Positions 17,682 to 24,942 of a stretch of DNA of 31,396 nt are shown here, piece by piece; the first letter of the stretch is position 1; each line of letters begins with the position of its first letter. The notes below the pieces were generated by a model, which worked only from the letters and a program-made list of their open reading frames with translations, was not told where the DNA came from and made no database searches. Made by a program: the position numbers and the translations under genes. The stretch spans positions 1,523-32,918 of the forward strand of contig CAZNUA010000014.1 in assembly GCA_964576115.1 (NCBI GenBank), in the 5' to 3' direction. Source of the DNA: CAYSYY01 sp964576115 [NCBI: uncultured Gemmatimonadota bacterium] (GTDB taxonomy: Bacteria > Blakebacterota > Blakebacteria > Blakebacterales).

Positions 17682-18893
17682 TCATCCGGTTGAGGTGTCC
17701 GGTACCTTTTCAGTATCACCCTCCGGCTCCGATCCGGCAACCGGCCGGTCGGCCCGGCGGTGCCGGAACTGGTCGAGAGCCACCGCCGCGATGATGATCG
17801 CGCCGGTGACGATTTCCTGGACCCAGTTCTCGAGCCCGAGCCGGGTACAGCCGTTGTCCACCACGGTCATGATCAGGGCCCCCACCAGCGTGCCCCGGAT
17901 CGACCCCTCTCCCCCCGAGAGACTGGCCCCGCCGATCACCACCGCCGCGATGACCCGCAGTTCGTAGCCCTCGGCCGTGGTGGGATCGCCCATCGAGAGA
18001 TAGGCGAACTGCAGCAGGGCGGCCACGCCGGCGCAGCCGATCCCGAGGATATAGACCAGCATTTTGGTCCGGTCGATCCGCACTCCGCAGAGCCGGGCCG
18101 TGAGTTCGTTCGAGCCGATGGCGTAGATGTGCCGGCCCAGCCGGGTGTACCGCAGCAGGCCCGCCATCAGGAGGGCCAGCAGGAGCAGGATCCAGACCCC
18201 CGGGGCCACGATCGCCCCGAGCCCCCCGGTGGTGTTGGTCATCAGGTCGGTCAGCCAGGCGGCCGAGTCGGGATAGACCGGCTGGTTGTTGCCCAATCCC
18301 TTGGCCAGCCCGCGCAGTCCCCCCCACATGCCCAGGGTCACGATAAAGGGTGCGATCGGCACCCGCCCGATCAGGGTTTCGTTCAGGGTCAGGACAGCCG
18401 CGGTTCCCGCCGCTCCGGCGAGCAGGGCCGGTATGAGGCCGAGCGGCCCGGTCGTCCAGAGCACGATCAGTCCGCCGACCGTCAGGGCCGCCACCCGCCC
18501 CACGTGCCCGACGACCATCGCCCCGACCGCCGCACCGCAGAGCATGCCGGCCGCCACGCCCCCGACCGCAGCCGACAGGGGTGGGATCCCGGCCTTGAGG
18601 AGCAGGGCGATGACGACCGTTCCCAGGGCGATGGTCGAACCGACCGAAAGATCGATCCCCCCGGCGATGATGATGAGGGTGGCGCCGAGAGCCGCCGTAC
18701 CGACCACCGCCGTCTGCAGCAGCATCAGACGCTGGTTATCCCAGCGCATGAAATCGGCCCCCATCAGCACCGCGAACAGGCCCCAGACGAAGATCAGCCC
18801 GATCAGGGGGCCGAGCTGCCCGAGCAGCCGGCTCCCGACCTCCCTGGCCCGCTCCGCCCCCGCCCCGTTCGTCAGTTCCTTCACCCGGTTCAT
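17682..18893 (-). CDS. Sugar ABC transporter permease, RbsC-like (CUT2)
   Basis: Forms the membrane channel of a ribose-type (CUT2) importer. The 403-residue product has about ten transmembrane segments and the family signature IIIAGGIDLSVGS near residue 80, with later conserved parts GRHIYAIGSNELTARLCGV and VVIGGASLSGGEGSIRGTLVGALIM. CUT2 permeases are usually about 320-350 residues; the extra length comes from a cytosolic N-terminal tail of about 25 residues and a charged C-terminal tail. The ATG overlaps the ATPase stop in an ATGA arrangement, so translation is coupled. Only one permease gene is present, so it should act as a homodimer. The substrate is not readable from the sequence. Confidence 0.93.
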   Translation of the reverse strand: MNRVKELTNGAGAERAREVGSRLLGQLGPLIGLIFVWGLFAVLMGADFMRWDNQRLMLLQTAVVGTAALGATLIIIAGGIDLSVGSTIALGTVVIALLLKAGIPPLSAAVGGVAAGMLCGAAVGAMVVGHVGRVAALTVGGLIVLWTTGPLGLIPALLAGAAGTAAVLTLNETLIGRVPIAPFIVTLGMWGGLRGLAKGLGNNQPVYPDSAAWLTDLMTNTTGGLGAIVAPGVWILLLLALLMAGLLRYTRLGRHIYAIGSNELTARLCGVRIDRTKMLVYILGIGCAGVAALLQFAYLSMGDPTTAEGYELRVIAAVVIGGASLSGGEGSIRGTLVGALIMTVVDNGCTRLGLENWVQEIVTGAIIIAAVALDQFRHRRADRPVAGSEPEGDTEKVPDTSTG

Positions 18894-20458
18894 GCGGCGG
18901 CTCCCGTTCCGGTGGCTTCGAGCATCAGCGTGTGTTCGTCGAATTCGGCGGCCGGACGGGGCCGGCCGAGGCGGCCGCGCCGCATGACCGCGATCCGGTC
19001 GCAGATGCCCAGCAGTTCGGGCAGGTAGCTCGAGACCATGACGATGGCCCGGGGTGCTGTGCCGGTATCGGGGTCACCGCCGGCCAGCAGATCGATCAGC
19101 CGGTAGATGAGCGCTTTCGAACCCACATCGATCCCTCGGGTGGGTTCGTCGAGCAGGAGCACCTCGCACTCGGCGTGCAGCAGTCGCGCCAGGGCGACCT
19201 TCTGCTGGTTGCCCCCCGAGAGCGAATTCACCCGCTGACGGGACGAGGTGCAGCGGATCGGCAGGCGTTCGATCCAGGGTCGGGCGGCCCGGTCCAGACC
19301 GGAGGGCGTCACCAGTCCCCCGGGGCCCAGGCCCGCCAGGTGCGGCAGAACCAGATTGTCGGCCAGACTCAGGCCGACCGCCAGACCCTCCCGGGCCCGG
19401 TCCTCGCTCACCATGCCGGCGCCCGAGCGCCACCTCTCGGGCGGTCCGCCCCCTACCGCGTACCCGACCCGTACGTCCCCGCGACGGACCGGATCGAGCC
19501 CGAAGACCGCCCGGAGCAGTTCGGTGCGCCCCGAACCCACCAGCCCGGCGATTCCCAGCACTTCGCCGCGGTGCAGGTCGAAGGAGACTCCACGGGGCAG
19601 AACGTCGCCTTGCAGGTCACGCACCGTCAGCAGGACCTCGCCGGGTTCGCGCCGGGAGTGCGGATAGAGTTCGGCGATCTCGCGTCCCACCATGAGGGCG
19701 ACGATCTCGTCCAGGGGAGTGCGGGCCGGCTCCCCCCGCCCCGTCACCAGTCCGTCGCGCAGAACCGTGAACCTGTCACCGATCTCCTGTACTTCTTCGA
19801 GCACGTGCGAAATGTAGACGACCGCGATCCCCTCGGCACGTAGGCGGCGGATGAGTCCGAAGAGACGGTCGATGTCGGTCCGGGCCAGGCTCGAGGTGGG
19901 CTCGTCCAGGACCAGCACCCGGCAGCCGGTCGCCACCGCCCGGGCGATTTCGACCAGCTGCTGTTCGGCGGCCGAGAGCCTGCCGACCGGCGCCTCGAGA
20001 TCCAGGTCGGGCCGTCCCACCCGTTCCAGCGCTCCGGCCCCCCGGGCGCGCATCTCGCGCCGGCGCACGAAGGGCCCCGTGACCGGTTCCCGGCCCAGAA
20101 CGATGTTCTCGGCCACGGTCAGGTGCGGAGCCAGCGAGAGTTCCTGGTAGATCATCGCCACACCGGCCGCCCGACCGTCGGCGGGAGAACGGGGCTCGTA
20201 GGTCCGGCCGTCGAGCGCCATCGAGCCGGCATCGGGTTCGAGCGCTCCGGAGAGGATTTTCATCAGGGTACTTTTACCGGCCCCGTTCTCCCCGATCAGA
20301 GCGTGTACCTCGCCCGGCTCAACGCTCAGATCGACCCCGGCCAGGGCCACGGTGGCGCCGAAACGGCGGTGGATGTTCTCCATCCGGAGCCGGGCAGGTG
20401 CAGGGGAAGCGGCGGAGAGAGCGGCAGGGGTACCGACCGTGGCGGAGGGAGGCGACAC
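18890..20458 (-). CDS. Sugar ABC transporter ATPase, RbsA-like with two ATP-binding domains
   Basis: Powers the CUT2 importer. The 522-residue product has two fused nucleotide-binding domains. The first has Walker A GENGAGKST, signature LSAAEQQLVEIARA and Walker B LVLDEPTSS. The second has a degenerate Walker A (GLVGSGRTELL), signature LSGGNQQKVALARLL and Walker B LLLDEPTRG. A degenerate second P-loop is normal for RbsA-type proteins. I choose the GTG at 20458, one base after the stop of the binding-protein gene; an open frame runs further upstream to 20596, but only inside that gene and without homology. The first 25 residues are Ala/Pro/Ser-rich and precede the conserved LRMENIHRRFG. Confidence 0.93.
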   Translation of the reverse strand: MSPPSATVGTPAALSAASPAPARLRMENIHRRFGATVALAGVDLSVEPGEVHALIGENGAGKSTLMKILSGALEPDAGSMALDGRTYEPRSPADGRAAGVAMIYQELSLAPHLTVAENIVLGREPVTGPFVRRREMRARGAGALERVGRPDLDLEAPVGRLSAAEQQLVEIARAVATGCRVLVLDEPTSSLARTDIDRLFGLIRRLRAEGIAVVYISHVLEEVQEIGDRFTVLRDGLVTGRGEPARTPLDEIVALMVGREIAELYPHSRREPGEVLLTVRDLQGDVLPRGVSFDLHRGEVLGIAGLVGSGRTELLRAVFGLDPVRRGDVRVGYAVGGGPPERWRSGAGMVSEDRAREGLAVGLSLADNLVLPHLAGLGPGGLVTPSGLDRAARPWIERLPIRCTSSRQRVNSLSGGNQQKVALARLLHAECEVLLLDEPTRGIDVGSKALIYRLIDLLAGGDPDTGTAPRAIVMVSSYLPELLGICDRIAVMRRGRLGRPRPAAEFDEHTLMLEATGTGAAA

Positions 20459-20459
20459 G

Positions 20460-21596
20460 TCAGCCGCCCGGTGCGATGAGAGCCCTGATGTCGGGCTCGT
20501 CCAGATTCTCGCGCGTAATGAGCGCCACCCCGGTGTCCACCACCGGCGGGACTTCCTGCCCGCGCAGGTGACGCACCAGGGTCGCGACAGCCTCATAACC
20601 CATGCGGTCGGGATTCTGGACCACCAGGGCGTCGATCTCGCCCGCTTCGAGCGCCTCGACGAGCGGCGGGGAGGCGTCGAAACCCACGAAGCGGATCTGT
20701 CCGGCCAGGCCTTCCTGCCGCAGGGCCAGCAGCATGCCGTAGGTGGAGGGTTCGTTGGAGCAGAAAATGCCGTCGGCCGAACGAACCCGATCGAACATGT
20801 TCAGGGCCTGCGTCTTGGCCTCACCGGCCGTGGGTCCGGCATAGCGGTTCTCGACCAGCACCTCGATCCCTCCCCCACCCCGCACGGCGTCCAGAAAGCC
20901 CTCCTCGCGCGCCGTGGTGCTGGCCGAGCCGACCAGGTAACGCAGCAGCACCACCCGGCCCCGGCCGTCGAGCAGTTCGGCCAGGTGCTCGCCGCCCAGA
21001 CGTCCCCCGCGGGCGTTGTCGGTAGCCACGAAACTGACGAAATCCTCGCCCGGCTCACCCTCGAGAGCGGAATCCATGATCACCACCGGGATCCCCCGCT
21101 CGGCCGCCTGCCGGACCGGGGCCACCAGGGCGTGCAGGTCGAGCGGAGCCAGGACGATACCATCGACATTCTGGGAGATGAACTGCTGGACGACCTGGAT
21201 CTGCTGGGCCCGGTCGTTCTCCTTCAGGGGCCCCTTCCAGATGATCTCGACCACCTGTTCATCACCGGCCCGCCTGGCGCCGGCCTCGACCGACTTCCAG
21301 AAGACGTGGGTCGTGCCCTTGGGGATGACAGCCAGGGTGTAGGCGGTCTCTGAAACGGTTTGGCCGCCGGCCTCGGCACCGCCTCCGCTTTCCCTGCCGC
21401 CGCTCCCGCTGCAGGCGGCGGCGAGCAGAATAGCCGCACCGACCAGACAGAAGCCCACTGTACGCCCGACCCGCCGGCCGTCCGGGTTCGCTGACTGACG
21501 TTTCAGGGGATATCGTTCACGCAGGGGGGTGTACTGGGCCACGGTGCACTCCACGGCCGGGATCGGGCTCACCACCCGATGGTTGATGTCCGCCAC
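20460..21596 (-). CDS. Periplasmic sugar-binding lipoprotein, RbsB-like
   Basis: Binds the imported sugar outside the inner membrane and delivers it to the permease. The 378-residue product has an unusually long N-terminal stretch (about 45 residues) before a hydrophobic core ending in LLAAAC, a lipobox with Cys62 as lipid anchor. After a Gly/Ser/Glu linker comes a type-1 periplasmic-binding fold (TLAVIPKGTTHVFWKSVEAGA, FISQNVDGIVLAPLD, IPVVIMDSAL, ADGIFCSNEP, RFVGFDASP). The GTG start at 21596 has GGGAGG some 16 bases upstream, a long spacing, so a later start such as the GTG just before the hydrophobic core is possible. First gene of the leftward importer operon. Confidence 0.9.
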   Translation of the reverse strand: MADINHRVVSPIPAVECTVAQYTPLRERYPLKRQSANPDGRRVGRTVGFCLVGAAILLAAACSGSGGRESGGGAEAGGQTVSETAYTLAVIPKGTTHVFWKSVEAGARRAGDEQVVEIIWKGPLKENDRAQQIQVVQQFISQNVDGIVLAPLDLHALVAPVRQAAERGIPVVIMDSALEGEPGEDFVSFVATDNARGGRLGGEHLAELLDGRGRVVLLRYLVGSASTTAREEGFLDAVRGGGGIEVLVENRYAGPTAGEAKTQALNMFDRVRSADGIFCSNEPSTYGMLLALRQEGLAGQIRFVGFDASPPLVEALEAGEIDALVVQNPDRMGYEAVATLVRHLRGQEVPPVVDTGVALITRENLDEPDIRALIAPGG

Positions 21597-21623
21597 CGCA
21601 ACCGGTGGCTATCCTCCCTTCTT

Positions 21624-21652
21624 GTTATACCCGTCCGCGGGTGAGGCTCCAA
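21624..21652 (-). promoter_or_regulatory. Candidate promoter of the importer operon
   Basis: On the minus strand TTGGAG (21652-21647), a 17-base spacer and TATAAC (21629-21624) resemble a sigma-70 promoter, with three and five matches of six. The spacer holds a short GC hairpin (ACCCG/CGGGT). Initiation would fall near 21617, close to the GGGAGG ribosome-binding site, giving a very short leader. It lies in the 77-base gap behind the hydrolase gene; co-transcription with that gene is an alternative. Confidence 0.3.
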
Positions 21653-21673
21653 CCATTCCTTTTCCGTGCTCGA

Positions 21674-23290
21674 TCAGGTCGATGCGGGCGGTATTTTCAA
21701 CTCCTCGATCGCCTGGCGGGCATGATCAGCCTGGGGCCCCTCCCCAACCATCGCGATGATGCGCTCGTAGCATGCGATCGCTTCGTCCCTGTCTCCCATC
21801 GCCTGGTGAACCCGCGCCATCGAAAAGAGCGGGCCGGCGTCCCCGGGCATTCCCAGCGCCCAGAGCCGGCAGATATCCAGGGCCTGCTGGTGGCGTCCGT
21901 CAGAGAGGGCTTCCATGTACAACGGCCCCATCACCTCGGAAACGATAAGCTCGGCTTCGGGATCCACGGCCGTGACCTCGCGCCAGACCCGCTCGGCGGC
22001 ATCGACCCCCTGCTCGAGCAGGATGGCGGCGAACATGTCCCCGGTGGGAGGCTGAGGTAGAGCCGGTTTCACTTCAGCCAGCACCAGCATGCCGGCCGGC
22101 GCTCCGTGCTGTGCCGGTGGAGCGGTGAGAAAGGCCCGGCTGTCCCGATCGTCTTTCAGGACGGCATCGAAGAAGTGTCGGACATGCCGGCCCAGGACTC
22201 TGGCGAAGGTCTCCAGGTATTCGACCCGGTCCGGGTCGGATTCGAGGAGGTTACGAAGCCGCACATAGCCGGGGCTGAAATCGTCGTGCGAGACACCTTC
22301 GAACTGGTACATGTACGCCTCCGAGTACCGAAGCGCGTCCCAGAAACGCAGGTCTTTGGGGCGGAAGCGGGCCGTCTGTGGCGAGACCATGAGCTGCAGA
22401 CAGGCGGCCCGGACCGACGCGTGATCATACCCGGGTACGGCTTCGATCAGCTCGAGTTCCGCAGGCATCGTGATCGCTCCATCCAGGGTCACCACGGCGT
22501 CAACCCGGGCGTTGCGCTGAGCGAACAGGACGTTCGACATCCCCCCCCAGCTCATGCCGGTCGTCCCCACCCGCTCGGGATCGACATACGGCACCAGGCG
22601 CATGACAGAGAAGGCAAACTCGAGATCGCGGGCCTGGACATCGAGACTGACCGCCTCGTCGTCGATGCCGCGGGAGTACCGGCCCATATTGGGAACGGCC
22701 GCGACCACATACCCATGACTGGCCAGGTACTCGAAGAGGGGTGTGTGATGGGTCGCCGAACCGTTGTAGCCGGGCATGTGCAGGATGAGTGGAAACCTTC
22801 CGGCGGCCGGCCGGGCATCCCTGGCCGCTGTCGTCCTGATATCGAAAAGAGAATCGAGAGCGGCCTGTACGCGCGGCCGATCCGGCGGCGCGATCCGCCA
22901 CTCCACCATCAGGATCTGCTTGTGTTCCTCGACCACGGCCGCGAGCGCTTCGGGCGAAGGCGGCGCAAAGTCGATCTCGGTCGCCAGGGCCTGATAATAT
23001 TCCTCGAACCGCATTCTCTGCGATCGGGCCGTCACCTCGGCCGGATACCAGATCGAGATCTGAACCGGCCGGGCGATCTCCCCCTCGACCCGCTGGCCGA
23101 AGTAGTCGAATTTCTCGCGGAAGGTACGGCTGTAATCGTATTCGTGTCGGACCGTGTACCCCACGGCGTAGGGCCCCGGTTCCAGACCGGGCCAGATTTG
23201 TTCCTGAGTCGACTGGGCCGATATTCCGGTCCGGAATGTGCATGTGAGAATCAGGGCGGCGATGACCACCTGCGAGCGCGAGTGCGACAT
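21674..23290 (-). CDS. Secreted alpha/beta hydrolase with C-terminal TPR-like region
   Basis: The 538-residue product has a signal peptide (about 1-25, ending ISA). Its hydrolase domain resembles platelet-activating-factor acetylhydrolase/chlorophyllase or dienelactone-hydrolase-like esterases: ISIWYPAE near 79-85, the oxyanion stretch LILHMPGYNGS (168-178), nucleophile Ser247 in GMSWGG, and Asp270 followed later by His in GVSHDDFS. The last 100 or so residues form two to three TPR-like helical pairs (HQQALDICRLWAL, DEAIACYERIIAM). The start at 23290 is favoured by AAAGGG nine bases upstream and by the signal peptide; the open frame extends to 23503 through the promoter region. It sits between the two arms of the sugar locus, so it could release or deacylate the sugar substrate, but nothing in the sequence proves that link. 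Confidence 0.85.
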   Translation of the reverse strand: MSHSRSQVVIAALILTCTFRTGISAQSTQEQIWPGLEPGPYAVGYTVRHEYDYSRTFREKFDYFGQRVEGEIARPVQISIWYPAEVTARSQRMRFEEYYQALATEIDFAPPSPEALAAVVEEHKQILMVEWRIAPPDRPRVQAALDSLFDIRTTAARDARPAAGRFPLILHMPGYNGSATHHTPLFEYLASHGYVVAAVPNMGRYSRGIDDEAVSLDVQARDLEFAFSVMRLVPYVDPERVGTTGMSWGGMSNVLFAQRNARVDAVVTLDGAITMPAELELIEAVPGYDHASVRAACLQLMVSPQTARFRPKDLRFWDALRYSEAYMYQFEGVSHDDFSPGYVRLRNLLESDPDRVEYLETFARVLGRHVRHFFDAVLKDDRDSRAFLTAPPAQHGAPAGMLVLAEVKPALPQPPTGDMFAAILLEQGVDAAERVWREVTAVDPEAELIVSEVMGPLYMEALSDGRHQQALDICRLWALGMPGDAGPLFSMARVHQAMGDRDEAIACYERIIAMVGEGPQADHARQAIEELKIPPAST

Positions 23291-23340
23291 GTCGGATACC
23301 CTTTCACACTGATGGTGACGGTCTTTCCTCAAATATTTAT

Positions 23341-23357
23341 CTAAGTTACTTAGTATA
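23341..23357 (-). promoter_or_regulatory. TATACT -10 overlapped by a 13-bp palindrome
   Basis: The minus strand reads TATACT (23357-23352) about 60 bases before the hydrolase start. It is overlapped by the palindrome CTAAGT-T-ACTTAG (23341-23353, plus-strand reading). The layout, -10 followed at once by an inverted repeat, repeats what is seen before the SOD gene, although the palindrome sequence differs. No convincing -35 is present. Likely an operator of an unidentified regulator. Confidence 0.4.
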
Positions 23358-23467
23358 CAGACGTTCCCTTCCGGAGGTTTCATGATCTTCACCGGAGATT
23401 TCACGATCTCCGCTTTTCGAAGCACCGCGGGCACTCTCCTGCAGGTAGCGGGTTGACGGTCTCTTCC

Positions 23468-23496
23468 TTGACGAAAACCACAAATTCGGTCAAAAT
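23468..23496 (+). promoter_or_regulatory. Candidate promoter of the rightward catabolic operon
   Basis: TTGACG (23468-23473), a 17-base spacer and CAAAAT (23491-23496) fit a sigma-70 promoter with five and four of six matches. Initiation would be near 23503, about 45 bases before the GTG start of the PHP gene. A second TTGACG lies 15 bases upstream (23453-23458), and TTGAC/GTCAA at 23468 and 23489 form an inverted pair, so a regulator could bind here. Confidence 0.42.
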
Positions 23497-23547
23497 ACAA
23501 CACTATCAGACATCGGGATTCGTGCCGACCATGAGGAAAGGTCTCGT

Positions 23548-24942
23548 GTGACGCCGGACGGAAAGCTACAGAAAGAACGGGCCGCGATCCCCTCGCAGGC
23601 AGAGCTCGAGCGCGAGCTGAACAGTTTCGATCCCGACGTGCGCGCCGGGGCCCTGGAACGGCTCCTGACCCTGGCCGAGGCCGGCGGGATCGCGTGCCGG
23701 CCCTGGACCGAACGCTCTAATCTGCACGCCCATTCCTTTCACTCCTACAACGCCCGGGGATTCTCCCCCTCTGCCCTGGCCTGGGTCGCCCGGCGGGAGG
23801 GGATCGGACTGATGGGGATCGTCGACTTCGACACCCTCGCCGGGACCGAAGAGTTCCTGACGGCCTGCGACCGGGCCGGGGTGCACGGCACGGCCGGAAT
23901 CGAAACCCGGGTCTGGCTGCCCGCCCTGGCCGGGAAGGTCGTCAACTCCCCCGGCGAACCGGGAGTGGCCTACATGATGGGGATCGGTTTCACCCGTACC
24001 CCCCCGCCCCCGCCCGCCCGGGAGGTGCTCGATGAGCTGGGCCGCGGCGCCCGGGCCCGTAACTCGGCCCTGATCGACCGGATCAACGCCCGCCTGCCCG
24101 AGGTGGCGATCGACCGGGCCCGGGACGTCGAACCCCTCTCTCCCTCGGGCACGCCGACCGAGCGCCACATCGTGCGGGCCTATGCCGAGCGGGCCGCCGG
24201 GGCGAGCGAGGAACCGGCCGCTTTCTGGGCCCGCGCTTTCGACGAACCGGCCGACCGGGTTCCCGATACCGCCGAGCCCGCCTCGCCCGAATTCGGGAAC
24301 TGGCTGCGCGCCCGGCTCATCAAGCGCGGGGGCATCGGGTACCTGCCGCCCGGACCCGACACCTTCCCTCCCGCGGAGACCTTCATTCGCTTCATCGAAG
24401 AGTGTTCGGCCCTGCCCTGTGCGGCCTGGCTCGACGGCACCTCCGCGGGCGAGCGCGATCCCGAGGCTCTGCTCGACCTCTACCTCGACCTGGGCATCCT
24501 GGTCATCAATATCATCCCCGACCGCAACTGGAACCTGACCGACAAGCAGGGCCGGGCCGAGAAAATCTATCACCTGCACGCTCTCGTCGCCGCGGCCCGC
24601 TGGCGCGGCCTGCCGGTCATCGCCGGCACCGAGATGAACGCTCCGGGGCAGAAGCTGGTCGACGATTTCGTCGCCCCCGCCCTGGCTCCCCTGCGCCGGA
24701 CCTTGACCGACGGGGCCTGGTTCGTGCGGGGCCACACGATCATGCAGGAGGAGACCGGGCTCGGCTGGTGGAGCGGCTGGGCGGGCCACCACCTGCCCGA
24801 GCGGACCGACCGGGTCGCTTTCTATACCCGCCTGGCGCGCGCCCTGCCCCCCGGGGAACTGGGCCTCGAAGTGGTCGCCGGACTCAACGCCGACCTCGAG
24901 CCGGCTGCCATGCTCGCCCGAATAGGGCGGAGGGAGATCTGA
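23548..24942 (+). CDS. PHP-domain protein (putative metal-dependent hydrolase)
   Basis: The 464-residue product carries a PHP (polymerase and histidinol phosphatase) fold. The first motif NLHAHSFHS gives His60 and His62. The usual T-D-H of motif II is here V-D-F-D (92-95), replacing a metal-binding histidine with Phe94, and motif III is GIETRV with Glu119. The C-terminal part contains HLHALVAAARWRGLPVIAGTEMNAPGQK, which looks like a conserved active-site wall. PHP proteins usually hydrolyse phosphoesters using two or three metals; here the site is altered, so the reaction may differ. The start is a GTG with GAGGAAAGG about six bases upstream. It is the first gene of the rightward arm, and its stop directly abuts the dehydrogenase start, implying a role in the same pathway. 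Confidence 0.8.
   Translation: MTPDGKLQKERAAIPSQAELERELNSFDPDVRAGALERLLTLAEAGGIACRPWTERSNLHAHSFHSYNARGFSPSALAWVARREGIGLMGIVDFDTLAGTEEFLTACDRAGVHGTAGIETRVWLPALAGKVVNSPGEPGVAYMMGIGFTRTPPPPPAREVLDELGRGARARNSALIDRINARLPEVAIDRARDVEPLSPSGTPTERHIVRAYAERAAGASEEPAAFWARAFDEPADRVPDTAEPASPEFGNWLRARLIKRGGIGYLPPGPDTFPPAETFIRFIEECSALPCAAWLDGTSAGERDPEALLDLYLDLGILVINIIPDRNWNLTDKQGRAEKIYHLHALVAAARWRGLPVIAGTEMNAPGQKLVDDFVAPALAPLRRTLTDGAWFVRGHTIMQEETGLGWWSGWAGHHLPERTDRVAFYTRLARALPPGELGLEVVAGLNADLEPAAMLARIGRREI

Noticed and set aside
20459-20596. Longer N-terminus for the transporter ATPase
   Set aside because: The extension overlaps the binding-protein gene in another frame and shows no family similarity; a GTG one base after the previous stop gives the normal RbsA length.
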